Assembly (NCBI GenBank): GCA_013816485.1
Contig: JACDEI010000014.1
Span: 1-64,000, forward strand
Direction: 5' to 3'
Source of the DNA: Planctomycetota bacterium
GTDB taxonomy: Bacteria; Planctomycetota; UBA11346
Length of the DNA: 64,000 bases
Shown: positions 16,351 to 25,090 of the stretch, one piece after another
Numbering within the stretch: the stretch's first letter is position 1
Layout: each line of letters starts with the position of its first letter
Program-made: the position numbers and the translations under genes
Notes under the pieces: generated by a model
What the model was told of the DNA's origin: nothing
Seen by the model: the letters and a program-made list of their open reading frames with translations, nothing else
The model's database searches: none

Positions 16351-16932
16351 ATGGCCCGTCCGCCCAAAGCACGTGAACCGCTGAAACAGGCCGCACTCGA
16401 ACTGTTCGTCGAGCGGAGTGTGCACGGCACCGGTATCCGCGAGATCGCCAAACACGCGGGTTGCAGCGAAGCCGCACTCTATCGCCACTGGGCCAACAAA
16501 GAGGCGCTGGTGACCGCGCTCTTCCAAGAGCATATGGGCGATGTGCGCGAGCTGCTCGAAAGCGCCATCGCCAAGGAGACCACGCTGGAAGGCAAGGTGC
16601 GTGGCGCCTGCCGTGCGGCCTACAAGCTCTACGACGAACACCCGCAGGTCTTCCGCTTCGTCCTGCTGGTCCAGCACGAACTGGCCAAGAGCATCCCGCC
16701 GGGCCAGCGCATGCCGCAGGATGTGGTCGCCGATCTGGTGCGCGACGCCGCAGCCAAGGGCGACATCCCAAAAGCGGCGAAAGGCGAGGAGTTCCTGCTC
16801 GCCGCCGCAGTCATCGGCATCTTCTTGGAAACCGCCGTCTACGTGCTCTACGAGCGCGTCCCCGGCCCGCTGTCGCGCTACGTCGAACCGGTGACGCAGT
16901 CGGCACTGCGCGTGCTCCGCGCGAAGACCTGA
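16351..16932 (+). CDS. TetR/AcrR-family transcriptional regulator
   Basis: 193 residues. The N-terminal helix-turn-helix is clear: KQAALELFVERSVHGTGIRE then IAKHAGCSEAALYRHWANKEALV (residues 12-55). The remainder is an all-helical ligand domain (EHPQVFRFVLLVQHELAKSI, EEFLLAAAVIGIFLETAVYV). Such proteins are usually repressors released by a small ligand. Likely targets are the divergent EEP gene or the GH5 gene that follows 95 bases after its stop. The ligand is unknown. Confidence 0.9.
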   Translation: MARPPKAREPLKQAALELFVERSVHGTGIREIAKHAGCSEAALYRHWANKEALVTALFQEHMGDVRELLESAIAKETTLEGKVRGACRAAYKLYDEHPQVFRFVLLVQHELAKSIPPGQRMPQDVVADLVRDAAAKGDIPKAAKGEEFLLAAAVIGIFLETAVYVLYERVPGPLSRYVEPVTQSALRVLRAKT

Positions 16933-17027
16933 GCCGATCCGTCGTCCAGCCACGTGTCTGACGTGTGCTGATGACGTCCCAGCCGACAAAATCCCACGTT
17001 TTTACGGTTCCTCAGCGGAGTCATCGC

Positions 17028-18059
17028 ATGCCCCTGCGTCTGTTGATCCTGTGCCTGTTCGCCAGCGTAACCCACACGGCCGAGTCCACGCCGGTCGCGC
17101 CCACCGATCTGCGGCCCTTCCCCACCATCGCTGACTTCGGCGTCAACCTCAGCGGCGCGGAGTACGGCAAGGCGGTCGGTGGACTGCACAACCGCGACTA
17201 CACGTGGCCGGCGAGCAAGACGCTCGACTACTACAACGACAAAGGCATCCGCCTGATCCGCCTGCCGTTCAAGTGGGAACGCATCCAGCCGGAAGCCATG
17301 GGCCCCCTCGCTGACAAGGAGTTGGCCCTGCTTGATGCCACCATTGCCGCCGCACGCGAACGGCGCATGGGCCTGATCATTGAGCCGCACAACTACTGCC
17401 GCTACCACGGCAAGCTGGTGGGCGACGAGGTGCCCGGCGAAGCGCTCAAGGACCTGTGGACGAAACTCGCCGCACGTTACGCCGATGAACCGGCGGTGAT
17501 CGCCTACGACCTGATGAACGAACCCCACGGCACCAAGGGCACGTGGCCCAAGACCGCGCAACTCGCGGTCGACGGCGTGCGCGCATCGGACCTGAAGAAA
17601 CTCATCCTGGTGCCTGGCGATTCCTGGAGCGGCGCGCACAGTTGGGTCAAGGCCAACGCCAATCTGGTCATCACCGATCCGGGCAACAACTTCGCGTACG
17701 AAGCGCACCAGTACTTCGACCGTGACAATTCCGGCACCTACAAGAAGAGCTACGACGAGGAAAAGGCCCATCCCGATGTCGGCGTCCAGCGGCTGGAGGC
17801 GTACATCGCGTGGTTGAAGGAACGGGGTGCGCGCGGGTTCCTCGGTGAATTCGGCGTCCCGCGCGATGATCCACGGTGGATTGAAGTGCTCGACCGTTTC
17901 GTGGCGAAACTCAAAGCCGAAGGCATCGGCGGCACCTACTGGGGCGGCGGCACGTGGTTCGGTGAGAACCACCTATCGCTGGACGCCGCCAAGGACGGCA
18001 GCGACCGGCCGCAGATGGCGGTGATGCGCAAGTACCTCGCAACGGCATCGACGCCTTGA
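17028..18059 (+). CDS. Glycoside hydrolase family 5 (cellulase-like), secreted
   Basis: 343 residues with signal peptide MPLRLLILCLFASVTHTAES. A GH5 (beta/alpha)8 barrel follows. Motifs seen are RLIRLPFKWERIQP, EPHNYCRY, the acid/base in IAYDLMNEPHG (Glu near residue 164), YEAHQYFDRDNSG, and the nucleophile in GFLGEFGVP (Glu near 273). The GGTYWGGGTWFG end is typical of the endoglucanase-like subfamilies. It probably cleaves beta-1,4-glucan or a related glycan outside the cytoplasm. ATG 17028 is preferred to an upstream in-frame ATG at 16965 because AGCGGAG precedes it and the signal peptide starts there. Confidence 0.9.
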   Translation: MPLRLLILCLFASVTHTAESTPVAPTDLRPFPTIADFGVNLSGAEYGKAVGGLHNRDYTWPASKTLDYYNDKGIRLIRLPFKWERIQPEAMGPLADKELALLDATIAAARERRMGLIIEPHNYCRYHGKLVGDEVPGEALKDLWTKLAARYADEPAVIAYDLMNEPHGTKGTWPKTAQLAVDGVRASDLKKLILVPGDSWSGAHSWVKANANLVITDPGNNFAYEAHQYFDRDNSGTYKKSYDEEKAHPDVGVQRLEAYIAWLKERGARGFLGEFGVPRDDPRWIEVLDRFVAKLKAEGIGGTYWGGGTWFGENHLSLDAAKDGSDRPQMAVMRKYLATASTP

Positions 18060-18061
18060 TC

Positions 18062-18529
18062 TCAGTGTTTCCGTGAGCGCCGGTCCTTCTCGGTGTCGGC
18101 GCTGACCTCCTGCCAGACCTTCCACCCCATGAATCCGACGGCACCGACCATGCCGAAGAAGATCAGCGGCCAAATCAGGTTCTGCTCGCCGCGTGGGCGT
18201 ACCTTCACCGGGCTGCTGCCGGGGATGTAGGTCACCCACATCTTGCGACCTTCGGGCGGGCTCCAGGAGTCGGGGAACTCCAGTGCGGCCTCCAGGGGAA
18301 TGCCATCCTGGACCGGCGGCAGATAGAAACGGGTTCCGATCAACGGTTGGCGGTTACGCCGGCTGGTGCTGGAAGTCTTGTAGATATCGTGGATCTCGAC
18401 CTCGGCGTTGGTGCCGGAAATCCAAAAACGCATCTCGGTGACGGAAAAGTACAGCGACATCAAAAACAGGCCGATGACCGCCAGCATCGCCTTCATCTGC
18501 CAACCGGAAAAGGCATCGTCGTTACTCAT
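18062..18529 (-). CDS. DUF3592-like membrane protein
   Basis: 155 residues with two transmembrane helices (residues 14-34 MLAVIGLFLMSLYFSVTEM and about 115-135 LIWPLIFFGMVGAVGFMGW) that bracket an extracytoplasmic beta-rich loop (AEVEIHDIYKTSSTSRRN, GRKMWVTYIPGSSPVKV). This two-helix layout with the V-x-Y-x-P-x-x-P-x-x-x-R segment matches DUF3592. The function is unknown. The stop lies two bases from the stop of the convergent GH5 gene. Confidence 0.75.
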   Translation of the reverse strand: MSNDDAFSGWQMKAMLAVIGLFLMSLYFSVTEMRFWISGTNAEVEIHDIYKTSSTSRRNRQPLIGTRFYLPPVQDGIPLEAALEFPDSWSPPEGRKMWVTYIPGSSPVKVRPRGEQNLIWPLIFFGMVGAVGFMGWKVWQEVSADTEKDRRSRKH

Positions 18530-18618
18530 GGGGCCTCCGTGTCCCGCCAACCATGCAGCAACGGTGGAGGGCGCAAGATGCCACCACCTGCCGCAGTCAA
18601 ACCTCGCGCCTCATGCGG

Positions 18619-19644
18619 TCAGCGTTGCACGCGGCCGCTGCCATTGCCGCCGACGAGGGCTTCGACTTCGGCGAGTGAGACCAGGTTGAAATCACCGCTG
18701 ATGCTGTGCTTCAAAGCACTGGCGGCGACCGCGTATTCGATTCCCTGCGCGCGGTCCTTGCCGGTGGCGAGGGCATGGATCAGGCCAGCAGCGAAACTGT
18801 CGCCGCCACCGACGCGGTCGACGATGGCGAGGTCGTAATGCCGGCTGAAGGAATGTCCGGCCTGGTCGACCAGCACGCCACTCCAGCCGTTGTGGCTGGC
18901 GCTGTGGCTCTCGCGCAGGGTGATGGCGACGTGGGTCAGGTTGGGAAAACGCGCGAACATCTGTCTCGCAACATCAAGGTACTGGGCATGCTGGAGTTCG
19001 CCGCTCGCCACCTGCGTCGCGCCGGCCTTGATGCCGAAGACCTTTTCGCAGTCCTCCTCGTTGGCGATGGCGACATCAACGAACGGCATCAGCGTCGCCA
19101 TCACCTGACCAGCCTTGGTCGGTGACCACAGCTTCTTGCGGTAGTTGAGGTCCATGCTGGTGGTCAGCCCGGCAGCCTTCGCTGCTTTGAGCGACTCCAG
19201 GCTGGCCGCCGCCGCGCTGTCGCTGAGCGCCGGCGTGATACCGGTCAGATGGAACCACTGCGCGCCGGCGAATACCGTCGTCCACGGCACCTGTCCGGGT
19301 TGGATCGCCGCGATGGCTGAACCAGAACGATCATAGATCACGTTCGACGCACGCTGACTGGCACCGGCTTCGAGGAAGTAGATGCCGAGCCGTTCCCCCT
19401 GACGCAGCACGTGACTGGTGTCGACGCCATGACGGCGGAGTTCACCGATGGCCCAGTCACCGATGGGATTGGCCGGGAAGGCCGAGATATACCGCGTCTG
19501 GTGACCGAACAGCGCCAGCGACACCGCGACATTGGCTTCGCCGCCGCCGAAGGTCGCCTCCAGGCTGGTGCTCTGGGGCAGGCGTAGAAACCCTGGGGGC
19601 TTCAGCCGCAGCATCAGTTCGCCGAAGGTCACGATGGTTGGCAT
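18619..19644 (-). CDS. kdgK: PfkB-family sugar kinase, probable 2-keto-3-deoxygluconate kinase
   Basis: 341 residues, ribokinase fold. The N-terminal MPTIVTFGELMLRLKPPGFL matches KDG kinases (the F-G-E-x-M-x-R-x-x-P pattern), followed by FGGGEANVAVSLALFG, DLNYRKKLWSP, and the catalytic GGGDSFAAGLIHAL near residue 280. The family phosphorylates 2-keto-3-deoxygluconate made from uronates or pectin. A longer frame extends upstream to 20031, but it runs through the tandem repeats and is not coding. It is divergent from the MazG-like gene, with a repeat hairpin in the gap. No KDPG aldolase is in view, so the exact substrate is inferred from the N-terminus. Confidence 0.85.
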   Translation of the reverse strand: MPTIVTFGELMLRLKPPGFLRLPQSTSLEATFGGGEANVAVSLALFGHQTRYISAFPANPIGDWAIGELRRHGVDTSHVLRQGERLGIYFLEAGASQRASNVIYDRSGSAIAAIQPGQVPWTTVFAGAQWFHLTGITPALSDSAAAASLESLKAAKAAGLTTSMDLNYRKKLWSPTKAGQVMATLMPFVDVAIANEEDCEKVFGIKAGATQVASGELQHAQYLDVARQMFARFPNLTHVAITLRESHSASHNGWSGVLVDQAGHSFSRHYDLAIVDRVGGGDSFAAGLIHALATGKDRAQGIEYAVAASALKHSISGDFNLVSLAEVEALVGGNGSGRVQR

Positions 19645-19670
19645 TGGGGCTGGTCCGAGGGTCGGAGGGT

Positions 19671-19930
19671 GCGAAGGGGACGAAGGGGACGAAGGGGACG
19701 AAGGGGACGAGGGGTACGAAGGGTACGAATGGTACGAAGGGTCGGGAGTATTGGCGACGGAATCCTTGGTTGGCAAGTAGCGCTTCCGAGCAGGAATGCG
19801 CGTTTTCTTGCGCCTCTGATCCGTACACCATCCCACACGGCACCGACTCTTCGTACCCCTCGTACCCCTCGTACCCCTCGTACCCCTCGTACCCCTCGTA
19901 CCCCTCGTACCCTCGTACCCTCGTACCCTC
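19671..19930. repeat. Paired 9-bp tandem arrays forming a large hairpin
   Basis: Left arm 19671-19742: about eight tandem copies of a 9-mer that begins as CGAAGGGGA and drifts to CGAAGGGTA. Right arm 19851-19930: about six copies of TACCCCTCG, then three copies of an 8-mer TACCCTCG. The arms are roughly complementary across a 108-base loop. It fills the gap between the divergent kdgK-like and MazG-like start codons and must sit in their leader or promoter region. Confidence 0.9.
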
Positions 19931-19947
19931 CCTTCGGACCCTCCCAG

Positions 19948-20316
19948 ATGCCCTTCACCTCCCGTGACTTCGAAGACCTCCGCAAAGAAGTGGCCCAGTT
20001 CGCCGAGGAGCGCGACTGGAACCAGTTCCATTCACCACGGAATCTGCTGCTCGCCCTGGTCGGCGAGGTCGGCGAGGTCGCTGAAATCGTCCGCTGGCAG
20101 GGCGATAACGATCCGGCGATCCCGGTCGGCAAGGAAGACGACTGGGCGGATGAACTCGCGGACGTGCTGACCCTGCTGATCCGCCTAGCTGACCGCAGCG
20201 GTGTCGACCTAACCGCGGCGTTCACGCGCAAACTGGCCAAAGCCCGCGTCAAGTATCCGGTCGACGGCTTCAAGGGTTCGAACCGCAAATACAACGATCC
20301 CCAGGCTGGTACCTGA
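19948..20316 (+). CDS. MazG-type nucleotide pyrophosphohydrolase
   Basis: 122 residues, all-alpha NTP-PPase fold. The metal-binding residues are visible in LVGEVGEVAEIVRWQ (residues 35-50) and DDWADELADVLTLLIRLADR (64-83), the E-x-x-E ... D-E-L-A-D pattern of the dCTPase/RS21-C6-like group. It probably hydrolyses non-canonical or excess (d)NTPs to NMP and PPi. The start MPFTSRDFEDL directly follows the repeat array. A longer frame from 19669 would translate the repeats and is rejected. The next gene begins three bases after its stop. Confidence 0.88.
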   Translation: MPFTSRDFEDLRKEVAQFAEERDWNQFHSPRNLLLALVGEVGEVAEIVRWQGDNDPAIPVGKEDDWADELADVLTLLIRLADRSGVDLTAAFTRKLAKARVKYPVDGFKGSNRKYNDPQAGT

Positions 20317-20319
20317 TCC

Positions 20320-20805
20320 ATGTCCCGGCGCAGACGTTTCCGTTGGCGTCATGAACCACACCTGGCCTATGACCGGCCGCGGGAACTGATCCGCTTCGCT
20401 GGCAAGGAACTCGACCCCAACTCCGGGCAACCGCTCGGCATTTTCCAACTGGCAGCAGACATGATCAACAACCGTCGCCTGCCGGCGGGTGATCATCGGC
20501 GCCTGACTGGATTGCGGGCGTGGTTCAATGCCAACCTGGCGCAACCACGACGTTTCTCACACTGGAAGGATGGTTGGCGCAACAGCGCCCATGGCTGGTT
20601 GCGGCGGCCGATCGCCATCAGTTGGTTCCGCTCGGACGCCGCTCAATGCCTGAAGTACGCCGAGGCGATGGTCGACCTGCTGCGTACCTACGGGATCGAG
20701 GTCGAGCGCCTGACCTGCACCAATCCGGGTTACATCACCTATGAGGACGACCACCAGGTGGTGGCGGTGCCATTCCATCATCGTGATGGAACGGGCGATG
20801 GCTGA
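20320..20805 (+). CDS. Conserved hypothetical protein
   Basis: 161 residues, basic N-terminus (MSRRRRFRWRHEPHL). Conserved-looking pieces are RPRELIRFAGKELDPNSGQP, FNANLAQPRRFS, ISWFRSDAAQCL and NPGYITYEDDHQVVAVPF. Small proteins ending in PGY-x-x-YED-x-x-QV-x-A-x-P are, from memory, a widespread uncharacterised family. No signal peptide or membrane helix. It is probably co-transcribed with the MazG-like gene (three-base gap). Confidence 0.7.
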   Translation: MSRRRRFRWRHEPHLAYDRPRELIRFAGKELDPNSGQPLGIFQLAADMINNRRLPAGDHRRLTGLRAWFNANLAQPRRFSHWKDGWRNSAHGWLRRPIAISWFRSDAAQCLKYAEAMVDLLRTYGIEVERLTCTNPGYITYEDDHQVVAVPFHHRDGTGDG

Positions 20806-20851
20806 GATCCATCACGGTCACGCAAATGCTCACGCGAGACGAAACCGACTG

Positions 20852-20937
20852 AACAAGAGGAACGGAGGAACGGAGAAGAAGGGAGGCAGTCATTCAACCC
20901 GTCCACTGATTTCCTCTGTGTCTCCGTTCCTCTTGTT
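20852..20937. repeat. Tandem-repeat hairpin, left partner of the one at 22.4 kb
   Basis: The left arm 20852-20875 contains the tandem AACGGAGG. Its first 16 bases are exactly complementary to 20922-20937 (CTCCGTTCCTCTTGTT). The whole 24-base left arm is the exact reverse complement of 22456-22479 on the other side of the VWA gene. It lies in a 251-base gap downstream of the conserved hypothetical gene. Confidence 0.9.
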
Positions 20938-21056
20938 AAATCCTGCTGTCTTCAGCTTACCTCTATTGGTCTGAAGCCAGCCAACGACGAATTACACACC
21001 CGTTACACAAGCCCCGAGCGGCAGCGACAGCATGGCAGCCATCACGGAGGCTTCCC

Positions 21057-22310
21057 ATGCGCGCCATCACCCTTCTCCCCTCACTCCTGCTGGCGACCCT
21101 CGCGTCGCCAATGGTGAACGCTGCCGATCAGCAACAATACGGCCTGTCCACCCCGACAGCGGCACAGCGGGCGGCGGCGCAGACGATGATGCTCGCGCCG
21201 AACGCCAACGTCGCGTTCCGACTTCAGCCGCAGGACCCAACTCCAGCACCGCGGTCGGTCCCTGCCGTCGATGAAGCACCACTGATCCAGATCGCGCTGT
21301 TGCTCGACACCAGCAACAGCATGGATGGTTTGATCAATCAAGCGCGCAGCCAGTTGTGGGCGATCGTCAACAGCCTGGGGCCGGCGACCCACGGTGGACG
21401 CCGGCCGGTGCTCCAGGTCGCGCTCTATGAATACGGCAAGGCGACCATCCCCGCCGCCGAACAACACCTGCGTCAGGTGTTGCCCTTCACCACCGATCTC
21501 GACCGCGTGTCGGAGCAACTCTTCGCCCTGACCACCCGCGGCGGCGAAGAATACTGCGGAGCGGCCATCCGCGCAGCGAGCCGTGGCCTGTCGTGGAGCA
21601 CGCGCGCCAGCGATCTCAAAGTGATGATCGTGGCGGGCAACGAACCCTTCACCCAGGGCGTGATCGACTACCGCCCGGCAGTGATCGAAGCCGCCAACGC
21701 CCAGGGCATCGTCATCAACACCATCTTCTGCGGCCAGCGCGACGAAGGCATCTCCAGTGGTTGGCAGGACGGCGCGCAGCTTGCCGGTGGCACCTTCAAC
21801 GCCATCGACACGCAGCGCGCGCTGGTGGTGATCCCGGCACCACAAGATGACGAACTGGCGCGTCTCGGTTTGGAGATCAACGGCACCTACCTCGCCTACG
21901 GTCATGCCGGCAAGGAAGGTGCCGCACGGCAGATGGTGCAGGACGCCAATTCCTCCAGCCTGTCGCAAGGCAGCTTCGCCAGCCGCGCGGTGTGCAAGGC
22001 CAACGCGAACTACCGCAATGACCACTGGGATCTGGTTGATGCCGTCGAATGCAAGGCGGTCGATCTGGCAGCGATGGCGCTGGCCGATCTGCCGGAAGGC
22101 ATGCGCGCGATGACACCGCAACAGCGTACGGCGTATGTCGCCGGCAAGCTGGCAGAGCGGCGCAAAATTCAGGAGCGCATCCAACTGCTGTCGCTCGAAC
22201 GCGAACGTTTCCTGGCGACAAAACGCAACGTCGACGCACCTGCGCTGGACGATGCAATAATCGCCAGTGTACGTGACCAAGCGAAACGCCGCGGCTTCCT
22301 CTTCCCGTGA
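21057..22310 (+). CDS. Secreted von Willebrand factor type A domain protein
   Basis: 417 residues with signal peptide MRAITLLPSLLLATLASPMVNA. The VWA domain begins near residue 77 (IQIALLLDTSNSMDGLI), with the D-x-S-x-S metal-ion site near 84 and the second metal loop in LTTRGGEEYCGAAI. A beta/alpha pattern continues to about residue 265. The C-terminal third is helical and charged (LAERRKIQERIQLLSLERER). It probably binds a protein or surface ligand outside the cytoplasm. TCACGGAGG just before the ATG is a good ribosome binding site. It is isolated between two members of the same inverted-repeat family. Confidence 0.85.
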   Translation: MRAITLLPSLLLATLASPMVNAADQQQYGLSTPTAAQRAAAQTMMLAPNANVAFRLQPQDPTPAPRSVPAVDEAPLIQIALLLDTSNSMDGLINQARSQLWAIVNSLGPATHGGRRPVLQVALYEYGKATIPAAEQHLRQVLPFTTDLDRVSEQLFALTTRGGEEYCGAAIRAASRGLSWSTRASDLKVMIVAGNEPFTQGVIDYRPAVIEAANAQGIVINTIFCGQRDEGISSGWQDGAQLAGGTFNAIDTQRALVVIPAPQDDELARLGLEINGTYLAYGHAGKEGAARQMVQDANSSSLSQGSFASRAVCKANANYRNDHWDLVDAVECKAVDLAAMALADLPEGMRAMTPQQRTAYVAGKLAERRKIQERIQLLSLERERFLATKRNVDAPALDDAIIASVRDQAKRRGFLFP

Positions 22311-22390
22311 TGGCTCAACGAGCCCTGCTGGTGAATCCGCATCGGCGTGGTCTTCGCGATCGACTGAGCGGCTATCGGAAAAGGACCAAC

Positions 22391-22479
22391 CGAACCGGAG
22401 GAATGGAGAAATAGGGGCGGACTGAAGACCGATGACGGCTTTGCCCGTGTCTCCCCTCCGTTCCTCCGTTCCTCTTGTT
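22391..22479. repeat. Tandem-repeat hairpin, right partner of the one at 20.9 kb
   Basis: The left arm around 22391-22410 (GAACCGGAGGAATGGAG) pairs imperfectly with the right arm 22456-22479, which carries the tandem TTCCTCCG and ends CTCTTGTT. The right arm is a perfect 24-base inverted copy of 20852-20875. It lies between the VWA gene and the response regulator. Confidence 0.88.
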
Positions 22480-22529
22480 GCTGCCCTTTCTCCGCTGTTT
22501 CCCAACGCTCGACCAGATAGAACGCTACC

Positions 22530-23231
22530 ATGGCCACACGCACCCTGTTGGTGATCGAAGACGATGCCGCCATTCGCCACGGGGTGGTGATGGCGGTGCG
22601 TTCTGGCGGCTATGCGGCGATCGAATGCAGCGATGGTCATAAGGCGCGGACCATGATCACCCAGGCGACCTGCGACTTGGTGCTGCTCGACTTGGTGCTT
22701 CCAGGGGCAACCGGCCTAGAACTACTGACACAGATCCGCCGCGAGCAACCGACGCTGCCGGTGATCATCCTCACCGCGCTGGGCGATGAACGCGACCGCG
22801 TACGCGGGCTCGAACTAGGTGCTGACGACTACGTGGTCAAACCCTTCAGCGTGAAGGAACTGCTCGCGCGTATCGAGGCGGTGCTCCGTCGTTCACCTGA
22901 ACGAGCATCACCGGTGGCAGAGCTGGCCATCCCCGGTGGCTGTGCCGATTTCAATCGTCGCGAACTGCGCTTCAGCGATGGCAAGCGCAGTGAGTTGTCA
23001 GAGCGCGAGGCAGAGCTACTGGCCTACCTCGCCGCCAATCCTGGACGCGCGATCTCGCGCGAGGAGATCCTCACGCGCGTCTGGCGGCTCGATCCTAAGG
23101 GTCTGTCGACCCGCGCCATCGACATGCAGGTGGCGCGCCTGCGCGAGAAGCTGCGCGATGATGGCGACACCCCGGCGGTACTGCTGACGGTGCGCGGCAC
23201 CGGCTACATGCTCGCAGCGAGGTCGGCATGA
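22530..23231 (+). CDS. OmpR/PhoB-family response regulator
   Basis: 233 residues. The receiver domain (1-120) has the acidic pair in LLVIEDDAA, the phospho-acceptor in LVLLDLVLPG (Asp near 53), Thr in IILTALG and Lys in VKPFSV. The C-terminal winged helix (about 130-230) includes SEREAELLAYLAANPGRAIS, ILTRVW and the recognition segment STRAIDMQVARLREKL, then VRGTGYMLA. It is a DNA-binding transcription factor controlled by the histidine kinase that overlaps it by four bases (ATGA). Confidence 0.94.
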   Translation: MATRTLLVIEDDAAIRHGVVMAVRSGGYAAIECSDGHKARTMITQATCDLVLLDLVLPGATGLELLTQIRREQPTLPVIILTALGDERDRVRGLELGADDYVVKPFSVKELLARIEAVLRRSPERASPVAELAIPGGCADFNRRELRFSDGKRSELSEREAELLAYLAANPGRAISREEILTRVWRLDPKGLSTRAIDMQVARLREKLRDDGDTPAVLLTVRGTGYMLAARSA

Positions 23232-25078
23232 ACGCGCGTTGGTGGTGGATCGGCTATGCGCTCGCCGTCACCGTGGTGCTGGCGGCGATGGGCTGGTTCA
23301 CCGCCACCGTCTGTGCCGGTCACGCAGCGGAACGTCGTGCCGAACGCGCCGCCTTTGCCGATGACACCGCACGTCTGGCGTTGTGGCGCATGGACTCGCG
23401 CCTGGCGACGGTGATCGCACGCGAAGCAGGTCGTCCGTATCTGGCCTACAACGCGTTTTATCCCGCGACCGGTGCGCTGGGCAAAGGATTCGACAACTAC
23501 AAACAAGGGGAGGTGATCGTCCCCTCGCCCTTGCTTGGGCTGGAGACCGAGGAGGTCTTGCTGCACGTCCAATACGCCGCTGATGGCGTGGCAACCTCGC
23601 CACAGATCCCGGTCGGAGAATTGCGGCAAGCGGCGGTCCCGTTGCTCTGCTCGGCGGTGCAGGTCACCACCGCGTCGGAGCGTTTGGCCGATTTCACCAA
23701 GCGCGTCACCAGGGACGGGCTGGATGCCGCCCTGATTGCCGACCCGGCCACGTTGAGCGAGACCACCACTGAACGTCTTGCGCTGTTTCGCGGAGGACAG
23801 CCAGCAGATCAGCCGGCCGTACAACAAGGCTCCTTCTCGTATGGCTCACGCAGCGGCAAGGAACTGGTGGCGCGCAACAGCAGCTTTCAGTCCATGACCA
23901 CCAAAACGCAGGAGGCGGCGAACCGGCAGGAAGTCCAACAAGGCGACTACGCGCAGAACTTCAACGATGCCATACGCATGAACGGCATCCCGATCAAACC
24001 TGATCCGAACACCACCCTCCACGCTGAGATCATGCGTCCCCTGTGGCTTGGCGACCGTACTGAACGTGTACTGGTGCTCGCGCGACGTGTGCGCGTTGGC
24101 ACCGGCGACTGGCTGCAAGCCTGCTGGCTCGACTGGCCACTGATCCGCAAACAATTGCTCGGCAGCATCCGCGATCTGTTGCCAGAGGCCGATCTGGTGC
24201 CGGTGACCACTGCCGGGGCGCAACCACATCGCCTCGCCACGCTGCCGCTGCTGCTGACACCCGGCACCGCGCTGCCCGACTGGCAGGATCCGCCACCCGC
24301 ATCCAATCTGCCGCTGCTCGGTGCCTGGGCTGGCGTCATCGCCGCGCTGGTCGCCGGCGGCGTGTTGCTTGGCGGCGCGTTGGCGCTCAGCGAACGGCGC
24401 GGTGCGTTCGTCTCCGCCGTGACCCACGAACTGCGCACGCCGCTGACCACCTTCCGCCTCTACACCGATCTGCTCGCCGAAGGCCACGTGGTCGACGAGG
24501 CTGAACGCCAACGCTGCCTGGACACCCTGCGCTCGGAAGCCGAACGGCTCGGCCATCTGGTGGAGAACGTCCTGGGGTATGCGCGTCTGGAGCGCGCCTC
24601 GTTGCCGACCGTCGCCCTCGGCATCGCCGTGCTCATCGATGGCATGCAAAGCCGCCTAAAGGAACGCGCTCAGCGCGTCGGCCTGGACCTAGTGATCGAC
24701 GTCTCCGCTGACGTCCGACCGCTGGCCGTACGTGGTGAAGCGCAGGCGATCGAACGCATCCTGGTCAATCTGGTCGACAACGCCTGCAAGTACGCCGCTG
24801 CTGCCAACGATCGCCGTCTGCACCTGACGGTCGCGCGTCAAGCCGGACTGGTGACCTTCACCGTGCGCGACCACGGCCCCGGCATCGCCCCCGACCTGCG
24901 CCGCCGGTTGTTCACGCCCTTCGCCAAATCCGCCGCCGAGGCTGCCACCAGTGCGCCTGGGATTGGACTCGGACTCGCCCTCAGCCAACGGCTGGCACGG
25001 CAACTCGGCGGGGATCTGCGCTGCGAAGCGCCCGCAGACGGCGGCGCGGCGTTCGTGCTGGAGTTGCCGAGCGCCTGA
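23228..25078 (+). CDS. Membrane sensor histidine kinase
   Basis: 616 residues. One transmembrane helix near the N-terminus (WIGYALAVTVVLAAMGWF) and a second at about 361-385 (LGAWAGVIAALVAGGVLLGGA) bracket a periplasmic domain of roughly 330 residues that I do not recognise. No HAMP domain is evident. The kinase core has SAVTHELRTPLTTFRLYTDL (His near 400), the N-box LVDNACKYA, DHGPGI and GIGLGLALSQRLARQLGG. It is translationally coupled to the response regulator. The signal sensed is unknown. The linked VWA gene is a possible target or partner, but no evidence fixes this. Confidence 0.9.
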   Translation: MNARWWWIGYALAVTVVLAAMGWFTATVCAGHAAERRAERAAFADDTARLALWRMDSRLATVIAREAGRPYLAYNAFYPATGALGKGFDNYKQGEVIVPSPLLGLETEEVLLHVQYAADGVATSPQIPVGELRQAAVPLLCSAVQVTTASERLADFTKRVTRDGLDAALIADPATLSETTTERLALFRGGQPADQPAVQQGSFSYGSRSGKELVARNSSFQSMTTKTQEAANRQEVQQGDYAQNFNDAIRMNGIPIKPDPNTTLHAEIMRPLWLGDRTERVLVLARRVRVGTGDWLQACWLDWPLIRKQLLGSIRDLLPEADLVPVTTAGAQPHRLATLPLLLTPGTALPDWQDPPPASNLPLLGAWAGVIAALVAGGVLLGGALALSERRGAFVSAVTHELRTPLTTFRLYTDLLAEGHVVDEAERQRCLDTLRSEAERLGHLVENVLGYARLERASLPTVALGIAVLIDGMQSRLKERAQRVGLDLVIDVSADVRPLAVRGEAQAIERILVNLVDNACKYAAAANDRRLHLTVARQAGLVTFTVRDHGPGIAPDLRRRLFTPFAKSAAEAATSAPGIGLGLALSQRLARQLGGDLRCEAPADGGAAFVLELPSA

Positions 25079-25090
25079 TCGATCCGAGAT

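Noticed and set aside
19671-19930. Repeat array read as coding (extensions of the kdgK-like and MazG-like frames)
   Set aside because: Translation gives only short peptide repeats in several frames, and the conserved protein starts lie outside the arrays.
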